Positions 29,052 to 37,748 are shown, counted from the first letter of the stretch. The stretch is 45,393 nucleotides of DNA from Siccirubricoccus soli (GCF_024178315.1 NZ_JAMZIK010000113.1:1-45393), one strand, 5' to 3'. The notes: a model not told the origin generated them from the letters alone. Numbers and translations: made by a program.

Positions 29052-29528
29052 ATGGCGGTTTCCGAGACGGCAGAAGGGCGCCAGGGCGAGGCAGGGCGGC
29101 GTGCCGGCCCGTTAAGGCCGGGTCAGCGCGCCAATGCGGCGGACCGGCACGTTGGCGCCCGCATTCGGGAACGCCGGGTGATGATGGGCCTGTCGCAGCA
29201 GCAGCTGGCCCGCATGATCGGCGTGACCTACCAGCAGGCACATAAGTATGAGCGCGGGCTGAACCGGATCTCCGCCGGGCGGCTGTTCGAGATCGCCCAG
29301 GTGCTCGGCGTCACCGTCTCCTGGTTCTTCGACGGGCTGGCGACCGAGGCGGAACCGCAGGAGATCTCGTCCCGGCAGCGCATGTGCCTGGAACTGGCAC
29401 GGAATTTCGCGCTGATCGACAATGAGAAGCACCAGGAGGCGCTGAGCCAGATGGCTCGTGCCCTGGCAGCCCAGAGCCAGGAGGGCAGCGGGACGGCCGG
29501 GCTGGCCGAGGCTGCGGGGGCCCACTGA
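29052..29528 (+). CDS. XRE-family helix-turn-helix regulator
   Basis: A 158-aa DNA-binding protein with a cro/C1-type HTH (GARIRERRVMMGLSQQQLAR then VTYQQAHKYERGLNRISAGR and FEIAQVLGVTVSWFF, residues ~36-95). The C-terminal helical tail (QRMCLELARNFALIDNEKHQ) is typical of the short XRE regulators abundant in Rhizobiales and Acetobacteraceae. ATG 29052 was chosen over upstream starts because it gives a normal N-terminus. Its stop overlaps the beginning of the next open frame, so the two may be coupled. Confidence 0.88.
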   Translation: MAVSETAEGRQGEAGRRAGPLRPGQRANAADRHVGARIRERRVMMGLSQQQLARMIGVTYQQAHKYERGLNRISAGRLFEIAQVLGVTVSWFFDGLATEAEPQEISSRQRMCLELARNFALIDNEKHQEALSQMARALAAQSQEGSGTAGLAEAAGAH

Positions 29529-29623
29529 CCGCCGGGGTTGCCGACCGGCCGGTCCGCCGGATCCGGCTGGAGCAGGATTGGCCGACGCCACGCCCCGCGC
29601 CGCGGCGGCGCCCTTGGGCCGGG

Positions 29624-30427
29624 GTGCTGACCGGGGCGGGGCTGTTGGTGCTGGGCGGCGTGGCCGGCTACGGGCTGGGGGTGGCGAACCTGCCGCCCTT
29701 GGCGCAGCGGCCCTTCACGATGCCCGCCCCGGACGCGGCCGGCCTGGCCGAGGCGCCGGCGCCCCAGCGCGCGGCCCCGGATCGCGCGGCCGCGGATGCG
29801 GACCTGCCCTCCCCGGCGATGGAAGCCGCCCGGGACCATTTGGCGTCGGAGCTCGCAGCGCTGCGCAACGCCGTGGCGGAGGAGACCGAGAAGCTGGCCG
29901 AGGCCATGCTGGCGCGGAGCGAGGCCGAGGCCGAGCTCGCCCTGCTGCGCCGGCGCCAGGGTGTCCCCTCGGCGGAGACGCCGGAGGCGGCCAGGGTCAC
30001 GGCAGAGGCCCCCGCCGCGGCGCGGGAACTGCCGCCGCCGCCCGATCCGCCGCGGGACGCCGCGCCGCGCCGTGAGCGTGAGGCGCCACCGCGCGAGGCC
30101 GCGCCGCGTCAGACCTCCGCGGTGGAGGCGCCGCGCAGCGGCACCTCGCGCGTCTTCGTCCATTTCCCCTCCGGCTCCGCCGGCGCGGCGGAGGCGGCGA
30201 GCGGCGCGGCGGCGCTGGTGCGCGATGCCGGCTTCGAGCTGGGCGAGATGCGGGCGGTCTCGGCGGCGCCGGCGCATCGGGTGGTGCGGTATTTCCACGC
30301 GGCCGATGCCCCGGCGGCGGCGCGGCTGGCCGGACGGCTCGGCCGCGGCTGGGCGATCCAGGATTTCCGCGGCTACGAGCCAGCCCCGCCGCCGCAGACG
30401 CTGGAGCTCTGGCTGCCCGACCGCTGA
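29624..30427 (+). CDS. Membrane-anchored protein with coiled coil and C-terminal LytR_C/SPOR-like domain
   Basis: With the GTG at 29624 the product has 267 aa. The N-terminal helix AGLLVLGGVAGYGLGVANL is a membrane anchor. A coiled coil (about residues 70-110), a Pro/Ala/Arg-rich linker, and a C-terminal ~95-residue alpha/beta domain (SRVFVHFPSGSAGAAEAA ... RVVRYFHAADAPAAARLAG) follow. That domain resembles the LytR_C/SPOR-type periplasmic domains, but I do not recognise it firmly. The frame continues upstream without a stop to 29525 with good codon use and encodes a basic stretch (RPVRRIRLEQDW). This looks like the true cytoplasmic N-terminus, but it has no ATG, GTG or TTG. A CTG overlapping the XRE stop is possible. 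Confidence 0.65.
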   Translation: MLTGAGLLVLGGVAGYGLGVANLPPLAQRPFTMPAPDAAGLAEAPAPQRAAPDRAAADADLPSPAMEAARDHLASELAALRNAVAEETEKLAEAMLARSEAEAELALLRRRQGVPSAETPEAARVTAEAPAAARELPPPPDPPRDAAPRREREAPPREAAPRQTSAVEAPRSGTSRVFVHFPSGSAGAAEAASGAAALVRDAGFELGEMRAVSAAPAHRVVRYFHAADAPAAARLAGRLGRGWAIQDFRGYEPAPPPQTLELWLPDR

Positions 30428-30491
30428 GACGACCGGGCACCTCTCCCCCCTGGCCCTGGCGGCGCGCCGATCAGGCGCGCTGCCATTGCCG

Positions 30492-30525
30492 GAAGCGGCT
30501 TCGCCGCTTCAGGCGGTGCGAAGCC
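30492..30525. repeat. Short hairpin repeat, copy 1
   Basis: GAAGCGGC-TTC-GCCGCTTC (30492-30510) is a perfect 8-bp stem, followed by AGGCGGTGCGAAGCC. The whole 34-nt block recurs with two mismatches at 33987-34020. Both lie between convergent genes, so a bidirectional transcript-end role is plausible. Confidence 0.65.
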
Positions 30526-30548
30526 CCGGGAATTGAGCGCCCCCGGGG

Positions 30549-30581
30549 CTCCCACGAAGGCGCATAGCGACTTTGTGGGAG
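30549..30581 (-). terminator. Hairpin directly after a binding-protein stop
   Basis: CTCCCAC (30549-30555) pairs with GTGGGAG (30575-30581) to give a 7-bp stem with a 19-nt loop, directly after the TAA of the binding-protein gene on the minus strand. Confidence 0.45.
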
Positions 30582-32201
30582 TTACCCCATGCTGATCGGC
30601 GTCAGGTCCTGGAACCAGCTCTGCGCCTGGACGAAGCCCTTCACATTCTTCGTCATCGCCCGCGGGTTCAGGTCATGGGCGACGAAGAGGAAGGGCAGGT
30701 CCTCCAGCACCTTGTCGTGCAGCTCCTTCAGCACCGCGTCCTGGGCGGCGGCGTCGAAGGTCTCGTACGCCTTGTTGATCAGGGCGTCGTAGGACGGCTC
30801 GTTCAGATAGCCCCAATTATTGCCCACCGGCGCCACCAGGTCCGATTTCAGCAGGCGGATCAACGCCGAATAGGGGTCGAGCGCGGTGTAGGTCACGTTG
30901 ATCGCGTGACAGCCGCGGATGTTCGGCGACTTCGCCCCTTCGCGCCAGGTGGAGAGCAGGGTGTTCCAGTCGAACACCTCGAAGGTCACCTCGATGCCGA
31001 TCTCCTTCAGCATCTGCTGCACCGCCTCGTTCATCGCGATGGGCTGCATCTGGCCGGAGCCGGAGGCGGAAATCGCGGTCCTGGTGCGGATCGGGTTGCG
31101 GGGGGAGAAGCCGGCCTCCGCCATCAACTTCTTCGCCGCGGCCAGATCGTAGGTGACCCGCGGGCTGCGCACCGGGTTCCAGGGGCCGCCCACCGGCACT
31201 AGGCCGCCGCCTTCCAGCATCATGCCGCCCAGCATGTCCTTCATGCCGGCACGGTCGATCGCGAGGTTCGCCGCGCGCCGCACCCGAATGTCCCGCCAGG
31301 GGGAGCCTTCCACCAGGGAGAAGTGCCAGGTCCAGTTGTGGCCGTACTGGTTGGTGGTGATGTTGAAGCCGGCCTGGCGCAGGGCGGGGATGGCGTCCGG
31401 CGGCGGCGCCTCGATGAAATCCACCTGGCCCGAGCGCAGCGCGGCGACGCGGGTATTCGGCTCCGACAAGGGGAGCAGCAGCACCTTGCCGACCTTCGGG
31501 ATGCGGGCCGACTCCCAGTAGTCGGGGTTGCGGGCCAGCACGGCGCGTTCCCGCACCTGGAAGCTTTCCAGCTTGAAGGGGCCGGTGCCGACCGGCTGCT
31601 GCAGGAATTTGTCATTGTCGCGGCCCGCGGCTTCCCAGGCGCCGCGATGGGTGATGCCGATCCAGGTCACGCCATAGGGCACCAGGCTGTCCACCACGCG
31701 GGTCTCGATGACGAAGCTGCGGGGTCCCTCCGCGTACCAGTTCACGATGGTCGGCATGCGGGCGCGCACCTGGGCGGAGCCGCGCGGATCGAATTCCGGC
31801 GCATCGTTCCTGAAGGCGCGGTTGTAGGAGAAGACCACGTCCTCGGCGTCCAGGAGCTTGCCGTCGTGGAACTTCACGCCCTCCCGCAGGGTGAAGATCC
31901 AGCGCTTCGGGTCGGCGGGGTCCACCTTCCACTCCGTGGCGAGGCCGGGCTTCAGCGGCGCGGCGGCATCGGCCTTCGACAGATCCCAGGTGACCAGATG
32001 GTCGAAGAGGGTGATGCCCATGAAGCGGTGCCCCTCGGCGCCCTGGTCCGGCATGCCGTTGGGCAGGGGCACGGCGGAGGCGGTCATGCCGATGCGCAGT
32101 GTGGTGTTCGGCGCCCCCTGGGCCAGGGCCAGGTCCCAGGGCAGCGCTGCCGCGGCGCCGAGGCCGCCCAGCAGGGCGCGGCGGCCAAATCCATTCCTCA
32201 T
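30582..32201 (-). CDS. Solitary SBP family 5 substrate-binding protein
   Basis: Periplasmic binding protein of 539 aa. It has a Tat-like signal (FGRRALLGGLGAAAALPWDL, cleavage after ALAQ), then the SBP_5 fold with FTLREGVKFHDGKLLDAEDV, VGTGPFKLES, RRAANLAIDRAG and the C-terminal FLFVAHDLNPRAMTKN. The long upstream frame (to 32393) is not coding; ATG 32201 is the real start. No permease or ATPase genes are next to it, so it must share a transporter or be an orphan receptor. It is the closest in-window relative of the broken remnant at 15690-16103. Confidence 0.9.
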   Translation of the reverse strand: MRNGFGRRALLGGLGAAAALPWDLALAQGAPNTTLRIGMTASAVPLPNGMPDQGAEGHRFMGITLFDHLVTWDLSKADAAAPLKPGLATEWKVDPADPKRWIFTLREGVKFHDGKLLDAEDVVFSYNRAFRNDAPEFDPRGSAQVRARMPTIVNWYAEGPRSFVIETRVVDSLVPYGVTWIGITHRGAWEAAGRDNDKFLQQPVGTGPFKLESFQVRERAVLARNPDYWESARIPKVGKVLLLPLSEPNTRVAALRSGQVDFIEAPPPDAIPALRQAGFNITTNQYGHNWTWHFSLVEGSPWRDIRVRRAANLAIDRAGMKDMLGGMMLEGGGLVPVGGPWNPVRSPRVTYDLAAAKKLMAEAGFSPRNPIRTRTAISASGSGQMQPIAMNEAVQQMLKEIGIEVTFEVFDWNTLLSTWREGAKSPNIRGCHAINVTYTALDPYSALIRLLKSDLVAPVGNNWGYLNEPSYDALINKAYETFDAAAQDAVLKELHDKVLEDLPFLFVAHDLNPRAMTKNVKGFVQAQSWFQDLTPISMG

Positions 32202-32339
32202 CCTGTCGCTCCAGAAGACGTAGGGCTGGCGGCGACAAGCAAGCTGCGGGCCGGGGCGCTGTGGCGGGCGCCGGTTGGCGGTGCCGGTGGCTCCCCGGCG
32301 TCTCCCGCTTCGCCCCGCATGTCGGAAATCCGAGGCTTC

Positions 32340-32444
32340 TAGAGCAGATCGCCGTAGGGCGGCAACGCCCGAAGGCGTGAATCTGCTCTGCAAGCAAAGG
32401 CTTAGCGCGCTTTCGGTGAACGCATGTAAACCGAAAACGCTCTA
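32340..32444. repeat. 105-bp double-hairpin intergenic element, copy A
   Basis: Begins TAGAGCAGATCGC and ends GCTCTA. The first hairpin has outer arms AGAGCAGAT/ATCTGCTCT (9 bp), and the second pairs TTTCGGT with ACCGAAA around a 12-nt loop. It has the same length, termini and two-hairpin plan as copy B (45100-45204), but different stem sequences. It sits 138 nt upstream of the binding-protein start and 265 nt before the divergent gene. Confidence 0.8.
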
Positions 32445-32709
32445 GGTCTTCCGGCCCTTGACGGACGGGATCCGGGCCAGCCAGCGCCGTCCCCGGCGCG
32501 GCCGTCGGCGACAACCCCTGGGATCAGGCCATGGGCGCCCAGTCGCTGCCGGTGATGGTGCCGCGGCGGGGCCGCCGAAACCGCCCCAATTATCGGCAAC
32601 CGGCGATGCCAGCTTCGGCTTCGGGAAGCGGGAGACACCGCTGCCGGTCCCACTCTAGGCTGGCGGGGCCAGGCTGCCCGGCAAAGGGCGGCCGCCAGGG
32701 AGATCGTCC

Positions 32710-33936
32710 ATGCGCCTTACCCGCCGCGCCGCCTTCGGTGCCGCCGCCAGCCTGCTGTCCGTTCCTGCCCTTCGCGCCCAGCCCGCGGAGCCCATCCGCA
32801 TCGGCGTGCTGACGGACCTGTCCGGCCCCTACCGCGACGTCACCGGGCCCACCTCCGTCGCCTGCGTCCGCCAAGCGGTGGAGGAGTTCACCGCGCAGAA
32901 CCCGGAGATCCGGGTGGAGATCATCACCGCCGACCACCAGAACAAGCCGGATGTCGGCATCAACACCGTGCGGCAGTGGTTCGACCAGCGCGGCGTGGAC
33001 ATGGTGACGGATGTCGGCAACAGCGCCATCGCGCTCGGCATCAACCCGGTCTGCGTGGAGAAGGACCGCATCCACCTGAACGCCTCGGCCGGCACCTCGG
33101 ACCTCACCGGCCGGGGCTGCACGCCGAACTCGATCCACTGGTCCTACGACACCTGGTGCCTCTCCAACACCTCCGGCACCGCGCTGACGAAGATGGGCGG
33201 CGATAGCTGGTACTTCATCACCGCCGACTACGCCTTCGGCCACGCGATCGAGCGCGACACGACGCGCTTCATCGAGGCGGCGGGCGGGAAGCTGCTCGGC
33301 GCCTCGCGCTACCCCTTCCCGCAGACCACGGATTTCTCCGCCTTCCTGCTGCAGGCCCAGGCCAGCCGGGCGAAGGTGCTCGGCCTCGCCATGGCGGGGG
33401 ACGACGTGCTGAATTGTGTGAAGCAGGCGCAGGAATTCGGCTTGACCCGCAACACGCGCCTGGCGGCCATCATCGGTTCCATCACCGCGGTCATCTCGGC
33501 CGGGCTGCCGACGATGCAGGGCATGTACATCGCCGAGACCTTCTGGTGGGATCTGAACGAGCGCACCCGCGGCTTCACGCAAAGGGTCCGCCAGAAGCTG
33601 CCGGCCAATGTCTGGCCGAACTACGTGCATGCCGCCAACTATTCGGGCGTGCTGCACTACCTGAAGGCGGTGAAGGCCATGGGCGTGCCGGCCGCCAAGG
33701 CCAGCGGCCGCGCCGTGGTGGCGCAGATGAAGCGCATGCCGACGGATGACGACGCCTTCGGCCCTGGGCTGATCCGCGAGGATGGGCGGAAGCTCCACCC
33801 TTCCTTCCTGCTCCAGGTGAAGAAGCCGGGGGAGGATCGCTACCCGGGCGATGTCTATACCCTGGCGGCGACGGTGCCGGCGGAGGAGGCCTTCCGGCCG
33901 ATCAGCGAGGGCGGCTGCCCGATGGTCCGCGGGTAG
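32710..33936 (+). CDS. ABC branched-chain amino acid-type substrate-binding protein (Peripla_BP_6)
   Basis: Binding protein of 408 aa with a Tat-like signal (RLTRRAAFGAAASLLSVPAL). The type I periplasmic fold follows: IRIGVLTDLSGPYRDVTGP in the first lobe, INTVRQWFDQRGVDMVTD, and SWYFITADYAFGHAIE in the second. This is the LivJ/LivK class that binds branched-chain amino acids or aromatic/carboxylic acids, with no partner permease here. The 265-nt upstream gap to the repeat element has no convincing gene. ATG 32710 opens a good signal peptide. Confidence 0.9.
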   Translation: MRLTRRAAFGAAASLLSVPALRAQPAEPIRIGVLTDLSGPYRDVTGPTSVACVRQAVEEFTAQNPEIRVEIITADHQNKPDVGINTVRQWFDQRGVDMVTDVGNSAIALGINPVCVEKDRIHLNASAGTSDLTGRGCTPNSIHWSYDTWCLSNTSGTALTKMGGDSWYFITADYAFGHAIERDTTRFIEAAGGKLLGASRYPFPQTTDFSAFLLQAQASRAKVLGLAMAGDDVLNCVKQAQEFGLTRNTRLAAIIGSITAVISAGLPTMQGMYIAETFWWDLNERTRGFTQRVRQKLPANVWPNYVHAANYSGVLHYLKAVKAMGVPAAKASGRAVVAQMKRMPTDDDAFGPGLIREDGRKLHPSFLLQVKKPGEDRYPGDVYTLAATVPAEEAFRPISEGGCPMVRG

Positions 33937-33986
33937 ATCGGCCCGCTCCACTGCCCGCATGCCCAGCCGGCGACGCCTGTCGCCCT

Positions 33987-34020
33987 GAAGCGGCTTCGCC
34001 GCTTCAGGCTGTGCGAGGCC
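33987..34020. repeat. Short hairpin repeat, copy 2
   Basis: Same 8-bp hairpin GAAGCGGC-TTC-GCCGCTTC as at 30492, with the following AGGCTGTGCGAGGCC. It lies in the convergent gap between the LivJ-type gene and icd. Confidence 0.65.
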
Positions 34021-34046
34021 GTCGACATGCAACGACGTCGCGGGGA

Positions 34047-35519
34047 TTACGCCACGCTGTAGGCCGGCGCCCCGTCGAAGCGCTGCAGCTTCTCGATATG
34101 CATCCAATTATGCTGCCGCCCGATCCGCTGCAGCAGGTCGGTGATCTCGGCGATGCCGTTGCCCTTCGGTGGCTCCTTGAACAGGAAGCGGGCGCGGAAA
34201 TGGTCCACCAGGAAGGTGTGCCCGCCCATGTCCGGCCAGACCTGCGCGCCGCGCGACCCGATGCCGGCGAGGGTAAAGGCCGAGCCCTCCGCCGCCGCCC
34301 CCAGCGTGATGCCGATGGCATGGGGGTCCCGCTCGCTCTCGACGAAGACATCCACCCCCACCAGCTCCCGCGTCGTCGCCGCGCGGTACCAGGTGATCTG
34401 CGGCCATTGCTTCAGCGCGATCGGGCGGTACTCGCGCTCCGGCACCTTCTCGCTCTCCCGCCCCAGATTGGCGATGATGCGCTCGACGAAGGCCTGGGTC
34501 GGCGCGCCCTCCCCTTCCGGTGCGATGTCGCCGGTGAGGTCACGTCCCTCCTCCAACGTCACGTACAGCGCATGCTCCACCTTCCGCGCCGTGGCGAAAT
34601 CGCCGATATGCCGCAGCATCATCAGCGCGGAGAGCAGCAGCGCGGTCGGGTTGGCGATGCCCTTGCCGGCGATCTGCGGCGCCGAGCCGTGCACCGCCTC
34701 GAACATCGCGACATGGTCGCCAAGATTGGCCGAAGGTGCGACGCCGAGCCCGCCGACCAGCCCCGCCGCCAGATCGCTCAGGATGTCGCCATTCATGTTG
34801 GTCATGACCGTGACATCGAATTGCTCCGGCCGGATGACCATCTGGTGGGCGCAATTGTCCACGATCATGTGCTCGGGCGTCAGCGACGGATAGTCCTTCA
34901 GCACCTGCTCGCCGACGCGCTTCATCATGCCTTCGGTCAGCTTCATGATGTTCGCCTTGGTGGCGACCGTCACCTTCTTCCGTCCCTCAGCCTCCGCCAC
35001 CGCCGCGGCAAGGCGGACGATCCGCTCGCACCCCACCTCGGTGATCAGCTTCAGGCACTGCGCGACGGAGGGCGTCTGCATGTGCTCGATGCCCGCATAC
35101 ACGTCCTCGACATTCTCACGCACCACGACGAAGTCGATGCCGCGCCCGCCGAAGGGGGTGTGGATGCCCGGCAGCTCCCGCACCGGGCGGACATTGCCGT
35201 ACATCTCGAAGATCTTGCGCAAGGTGACGTTGGCGGATTTTTCGCCATAGCCGACCGGCGTCTCCAGCGGGCCCTTCAGCGCCACGCCGGTGCGGGCGAT
35301 GCTGTCCAGCGTCTCCTGCGGCGCGCCGGTGGCGATCCCCTTGCGGAAGGCCTCGGCGCCAGCCAGCGCCTCCTCCCAGGCGATGCGGGCGCCGGCGGCA
35401 TCCAGCACCTGGCGCACCGCCGCCATCACCTCCCGGCCGATGCCGTCGCCGGGAATGGCGGTCACCGGAACCTTCTCGCGGATGGTTTCGGTGGAGAGGG
35501 GCTGGGGCGTTGCATCCAT
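34047..35519 (-). CDS. icd: NADP-dependent isocitrate dehydrogenase (long form)
   Basis: Oxidatively decarboxylates isocitrate to 2-oxoglutarate in the TCA cycle. The 490-aa protein has the beta-decarboxylating dehydrogenase fold with AIPGDGIGRE, the substrate motif EKSANVTLRKIFEMYGNVRP (S95, N97, R101) and TNMNGDILSDLAAGLVGG for metal and substrate binding. HGSAPQIAGKGIANPTALLL is the cofactor site. The C-terminal ~150 residues are the extra domain seen in Thermus/Rickettsia-type enzymes, which accounts for the length above ~415. Cofactor preference is inferred from the family. Confidence 0.92.
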   Translation of the reverse strand: MDATPQPLSTETIREKVPVTAIPGDGIGREVMAAVRQVLDAAGARIAWEEALAGAEAFRKGIATGAPQETLDSIARTGVALKGPLETPVGYGEKSANVTLRKIFEMYGNVRPVRELPGIHTPFGGRGIDFVVVRENVEDVYAGIEHMQTPSVAQCLKLITEVGCERIVRLAAAVAEAEGRKKVTVATKANIMKLTEGMMKRVGEQVLKDYPSLTPEHMIVDNCAHQMVIRPEQFDVTVMTNMNGDILSDLAAGLVGGLGVAPSANLGDHVAMFEAVHGSAPQIAGKGIANPTALLLSALMMLRHIGDFATARKVEHALYVTLEEGRDLTGDIAPEGEGAPTQAFVERIIANLGRESEKVPEREYRPIALKQWPQITWYRAATTRELVGVDVFVESERDPHAIGITLGAAAEGSAFTLAGIGSRGAQVWPDMGGHTFLVDHFRARFLFKEPPKGNGIAEITDLLQRIGRQHNWMHIEKLQRFDGAPAYSVA

Positions 35520-35632
35520 CGGGACGATCCTTCAGGCAGGGCGAGCCTGCCAGTATCATGCTGCGGTGCGATATCTAGCCTATCGGGGCTAATTCGGCAC
35601 CCGGCCCGGCACGCTTCCCGGGCCCGGCGGCG

Positions 35633-36133
35633 TCACGTGGCGGCGATGAAGCCGTAGGCCGGGTAGCGGCTGGCGCCGAAATCATTCACCCGCGGATACC
35701 AGACCCGCACCAGGGACCAGTCATTCTCGGGCGAGACATCCAGCACCGGCTGATCCACCGCCACCCGCCCCTTGGCGGCGCCGGAGGCCCAGTTGGCGTG
35801 ATCCACCCGGATCTCCCGCGCCGAGATGACGCGCGAGACGACGGAAAGATGCCCCTGCGGCAGGCGGCGGGTGCGCATCAGGACGAGCACACTGCCGGGC
35901 AGCGGCCGGTGCTCCCGCCGGTATTGCCCCGCCGCCGCCTCCCACCACTGCCAGGCGTCGCCGCGCAGCGGGATGCCGCTGCGGTGCCGCGCATAGGGCA
36001 CGCAGGACCATTCCCCCACCGCGCCCGTCGGCGCCGGCACGCGGCGGCCGGTGCCGCAGGCCGCCAGCAGCAGCGGCGCGGCCAGCACCCCGCGCCGCAC
36101 CCAGCTCTCATCCCGCCCCTGCCGCTCCGGCAT
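35633..36133 (-). CDS. CHAP-domain lipoprotein (putative peptidoglycan amidase/peptidase)
   Basis: With ATG 36133 the product has 166 aa. The signal has a lipobox LLAAC with the lipidated C26. The CHAP domain shows the catalytic C44 (EWSCVPYAR), H95 (PQGHLSVV) and N114 (VDHANW), the Cys-His-Asn triad of NlpC/P60-related amidases. It therefore probably cleaves a peptidoglycan peptide or glycyl bond from the membrane surface. The extra 17 codons upstream in frame have no good start context. It is downstream of nothing obvious and convergent with none. Confidence 0.8.
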   Translation of the reverse strand: MPERQGRDESWVRRGVLAAPLLLAACGTGRRVPAPTGAVGEWSCVPYARHRSGIPLRGDAWQWWEAAAGQYRREHRPLPGSVLVLMRTRRLPQGHLSVVSRVISAREIRVDHANWASGAAKGRVAVDQPVLDVSPENDWSLVRVWYPRVNDFGASRYPAYGFIAAT

Positions 36134-36444
36134 GGCCCCCCCTTGGGACCCCCCGACCCCCGGCAAACCTATCACATCATGCAACGGAACTGCTACAGGA
36201 ATTGAACCCTGCCAGAGACTTGCAGTAAGAATCTGTTACGCCGCACGCAGACGCTCGCGCAAAGGCGAGGAGTGTGCTGAAAGGGGGGAAGGTGACCTGT
36301 CCACGACCTGCCCCGCCGGGGGGCTGGGGCCCTGCCCGGACGCGGCGGGACACCACGCATCAAGGCCGGCTGCCCCCGGCCGCAGGCAGGGCGCCTGCGG
36401 CGGGGCAGGCGGTGCCCAAAGCTGACCCGCAGGAAGGTAACGTG
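36134..36444. other. Divergent regulatory gap before two exported proteins
   Basis: This 311-nt stretch has no supported gene. Its first ~100 nt are unusually AT-rich for this genome (CAACGGAACTGCTACAGG; AAGAATCTGTTACG) and probably contain divergent promoters for the CHAP gene and the following gene. A 9-bp hairpin lies in the leader at 36379-36401. Confidence 0.5.
36379..36401 (+). promoter_or_regulatory. Leader hairpin upstream of an exported-protein gene
   Basis: GCCGCAGGC-AGGGC-GCCTGCGGC is a perfect 9-bp stem with a 5-nt loop, ending 43 nt before the ATG of the following gene. It may be a leader structure, or an attenuator-type hairpin without a U-tract. Confidence 0.4.
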
Positions 36445-36978
36445 ATGAGCAAGAGGACCTCTCCGCCCCGGCGCCGCGCCCATGCGCTGCTGCTCGGCGC
36501 CGCACTGCTGTCGGCCACCTCGCCGGCCCTGGCCGTGCCCCGCTGCGCGACGGAAACCGACCAGTCGGTGTTCGAGCTGGAAGCGCTGAAGACCGAGCTG
36601 ATGGTGGTCGCCACCACCTGCCACATGGAAGACCGCTACAACGCCTTCGTCGAGCGCTACAAGCCGACCCTGGCGCAGAACGGCCGCGCCTTCGGCCAGT
36701 ACTTCACCCGGGTGCACGGCCGCACCGGCCAGCGGCAGAACGACATCTTCATCACCGAGCTGGCCAATGCCCGCTCCAACGCCGCCCGCCAGCTCGGCAG
36801 CGATTTCTGTCCGCGCAACGGCGGGCTGTTCACCGAGGTGATGTCGCTGCGCGGCGAGGCCGACCTGGCCCCCTATGCCGCGGGCAAGGACCTGCTCTCC
36901 GCCGGCGTCACCGCCTGCGAAGGCGCCCCGGCGCCCCGCCCGGCCCGCCCCGCCGCCACGCGCCGCGCCTCCCGCTAA
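36445..36978 (+). CDS. Exported protein of unknown function
   Basis: A 177-aa product with a Sec signal peptide (HALLLGAALLSATSPALA, cleavage before VPRC). The mature part has four cysteines (VPRC, TTCH, DFCP, TACE), suggesting disulfides, and ends in a Pro/Ala/Arg tail. ATG 36445 follows AGGAAGGTAAC; the GTG immediately before it is less likely. I recognise no family. A lipoprotein gene follows 20 nt later on the same strand. Confidence 0.75.
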   Translation: MSKRTSPPRRRAHALLLGAALLSATSPALAVPRCATETDQSVFELEALKTELMVVATTCHMEDRYNAFVERYKPTLAQNGRAFGQYFTRVHGRTGQRQNDIFITELANARSNAARQLGSDFCPRNGGLFTEVMSLRGEADLAPYAAGKDLLSAGVTACEGAPAPRPARPAATRRASR

Positions 36979-36998
36979 GGTTCCCCCTGGTGACACGC

Positions 36999-37502
36999 AT
37001 GATGACCAAGGCCGCCATGAAGCCGCTCGGTGGCCTCGCCCTCGCCACCCTCCTCGCCGCCTGCGCCCAGCAGCAACAGGCGGCGGCGCCCGCCGCGCGG
37101 GTCTACGCCGTGGACCTGCAGGGCCAGGCGAAGAACTGCACCGTGCCGGCGAATGTCGCGCTGAGCGCCGACCGCCCCGCCGAGGCGACGATGTCGCTGG
37201 ACAATGACGGCGGCTGGTGCGGCATCTTCGTCGCCCAGCCCGGGCCGAAGCCCTTCGACTACGGCACGGTCCGCAGCCGCCCCGCCAATGGCCGGGTGCT
37301 GATTCGCAAGGTCGGCGACCGGACCCGGGTGGATTACTTCCCGAACGCCGCCTTCGGCGGGACGGATAATTTCACCGTGCAGCTGATGCCGGGCGGGCAG
37401 GAGCTGAAGGTGGCGGTGACGGTGGCCTACACGCCGCCGCCGGCGCCGCCGGCCCCGCCCGCCCACACGCCGCCGGCCCGGACGCCGGCGCGGCGGCGCT
37501 AG
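36999..37502 (+). CDS. Small lipoprotein with beta-rich domain
   Basis: About 167 aa with a lipobox LLAAC (C about 23) after a Met/Lys-rich start; ATG 36999, ATG 37002 and GTG 36990 are all possible starts. The mature region has a beta-rich domain (EATMSLDNDGGWCGIFVA, VLIRKVGDRTRVDYFP, GTDNFTVQLMPGGQELKV) that resembles Ig-like/cadherin-like modules, followed by a proline-rich C-terminus. Function is unknown. It lies directly after the exported 177-aa gene and is probably cotranscribed. Confidence 0.72.
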   Translation: MMTKAAMKPLGGLALATLLAACAQQQQAAAPAARVYAVDLQGQAKNCTVPANVALSADRPAEATMSLDNDGGWCGIFVAQPGPKPFDYGTVRSRPANGRVLIRKVGDRTRVDYFPNAAFGGTDNFTVQLMPGGQELKVAVTVAYTPPPAPPAPPAHTPPARTPARRR

Positions 37503-37518
37503 CGAGTAAGGGCTAAGC

Positions 37519-37580
37519 CAGGGGCTCTGCCCCTGGAACCCGCCGGGGCCAGGACCTGGCCCCGGACCCCGGTGTGAGTT
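37519..37580. repeat. GC-rich intergenic repeat, copy 3
   Basis: The hairpin CAGGGGCTCTGCCCCTG leads into a 41-nt block (37539-37579) identical to 26384-26424. It lies in the convergent gap between the lipoprotein and the HMG-CoA-lyase gene. Confidence 0.75.
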
Positions 37581-37748
37581 TGCGACCCGCAGGCTCAACC
37601 GGCATACCCGGGCCGGGGACCGGTTCAGGCCCAGGCGGAAGCTGGCAGCACCGCACAGGCAAAGCCGGGTCTTCCCCTGGCTCCCTCGTACGTCCCGCCT
37701 CGCGGTCGTGGCACCCGCCGCCGGACCTTGCCGGCGGCGGGGCCTCGG

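Noticed and set aside
36134-36444. Possible cobalamin-type riboswitch in the long leader
   Set aside because: I looked for the conserved B12-box and core helices and did not find them; only one hairpin is clear.
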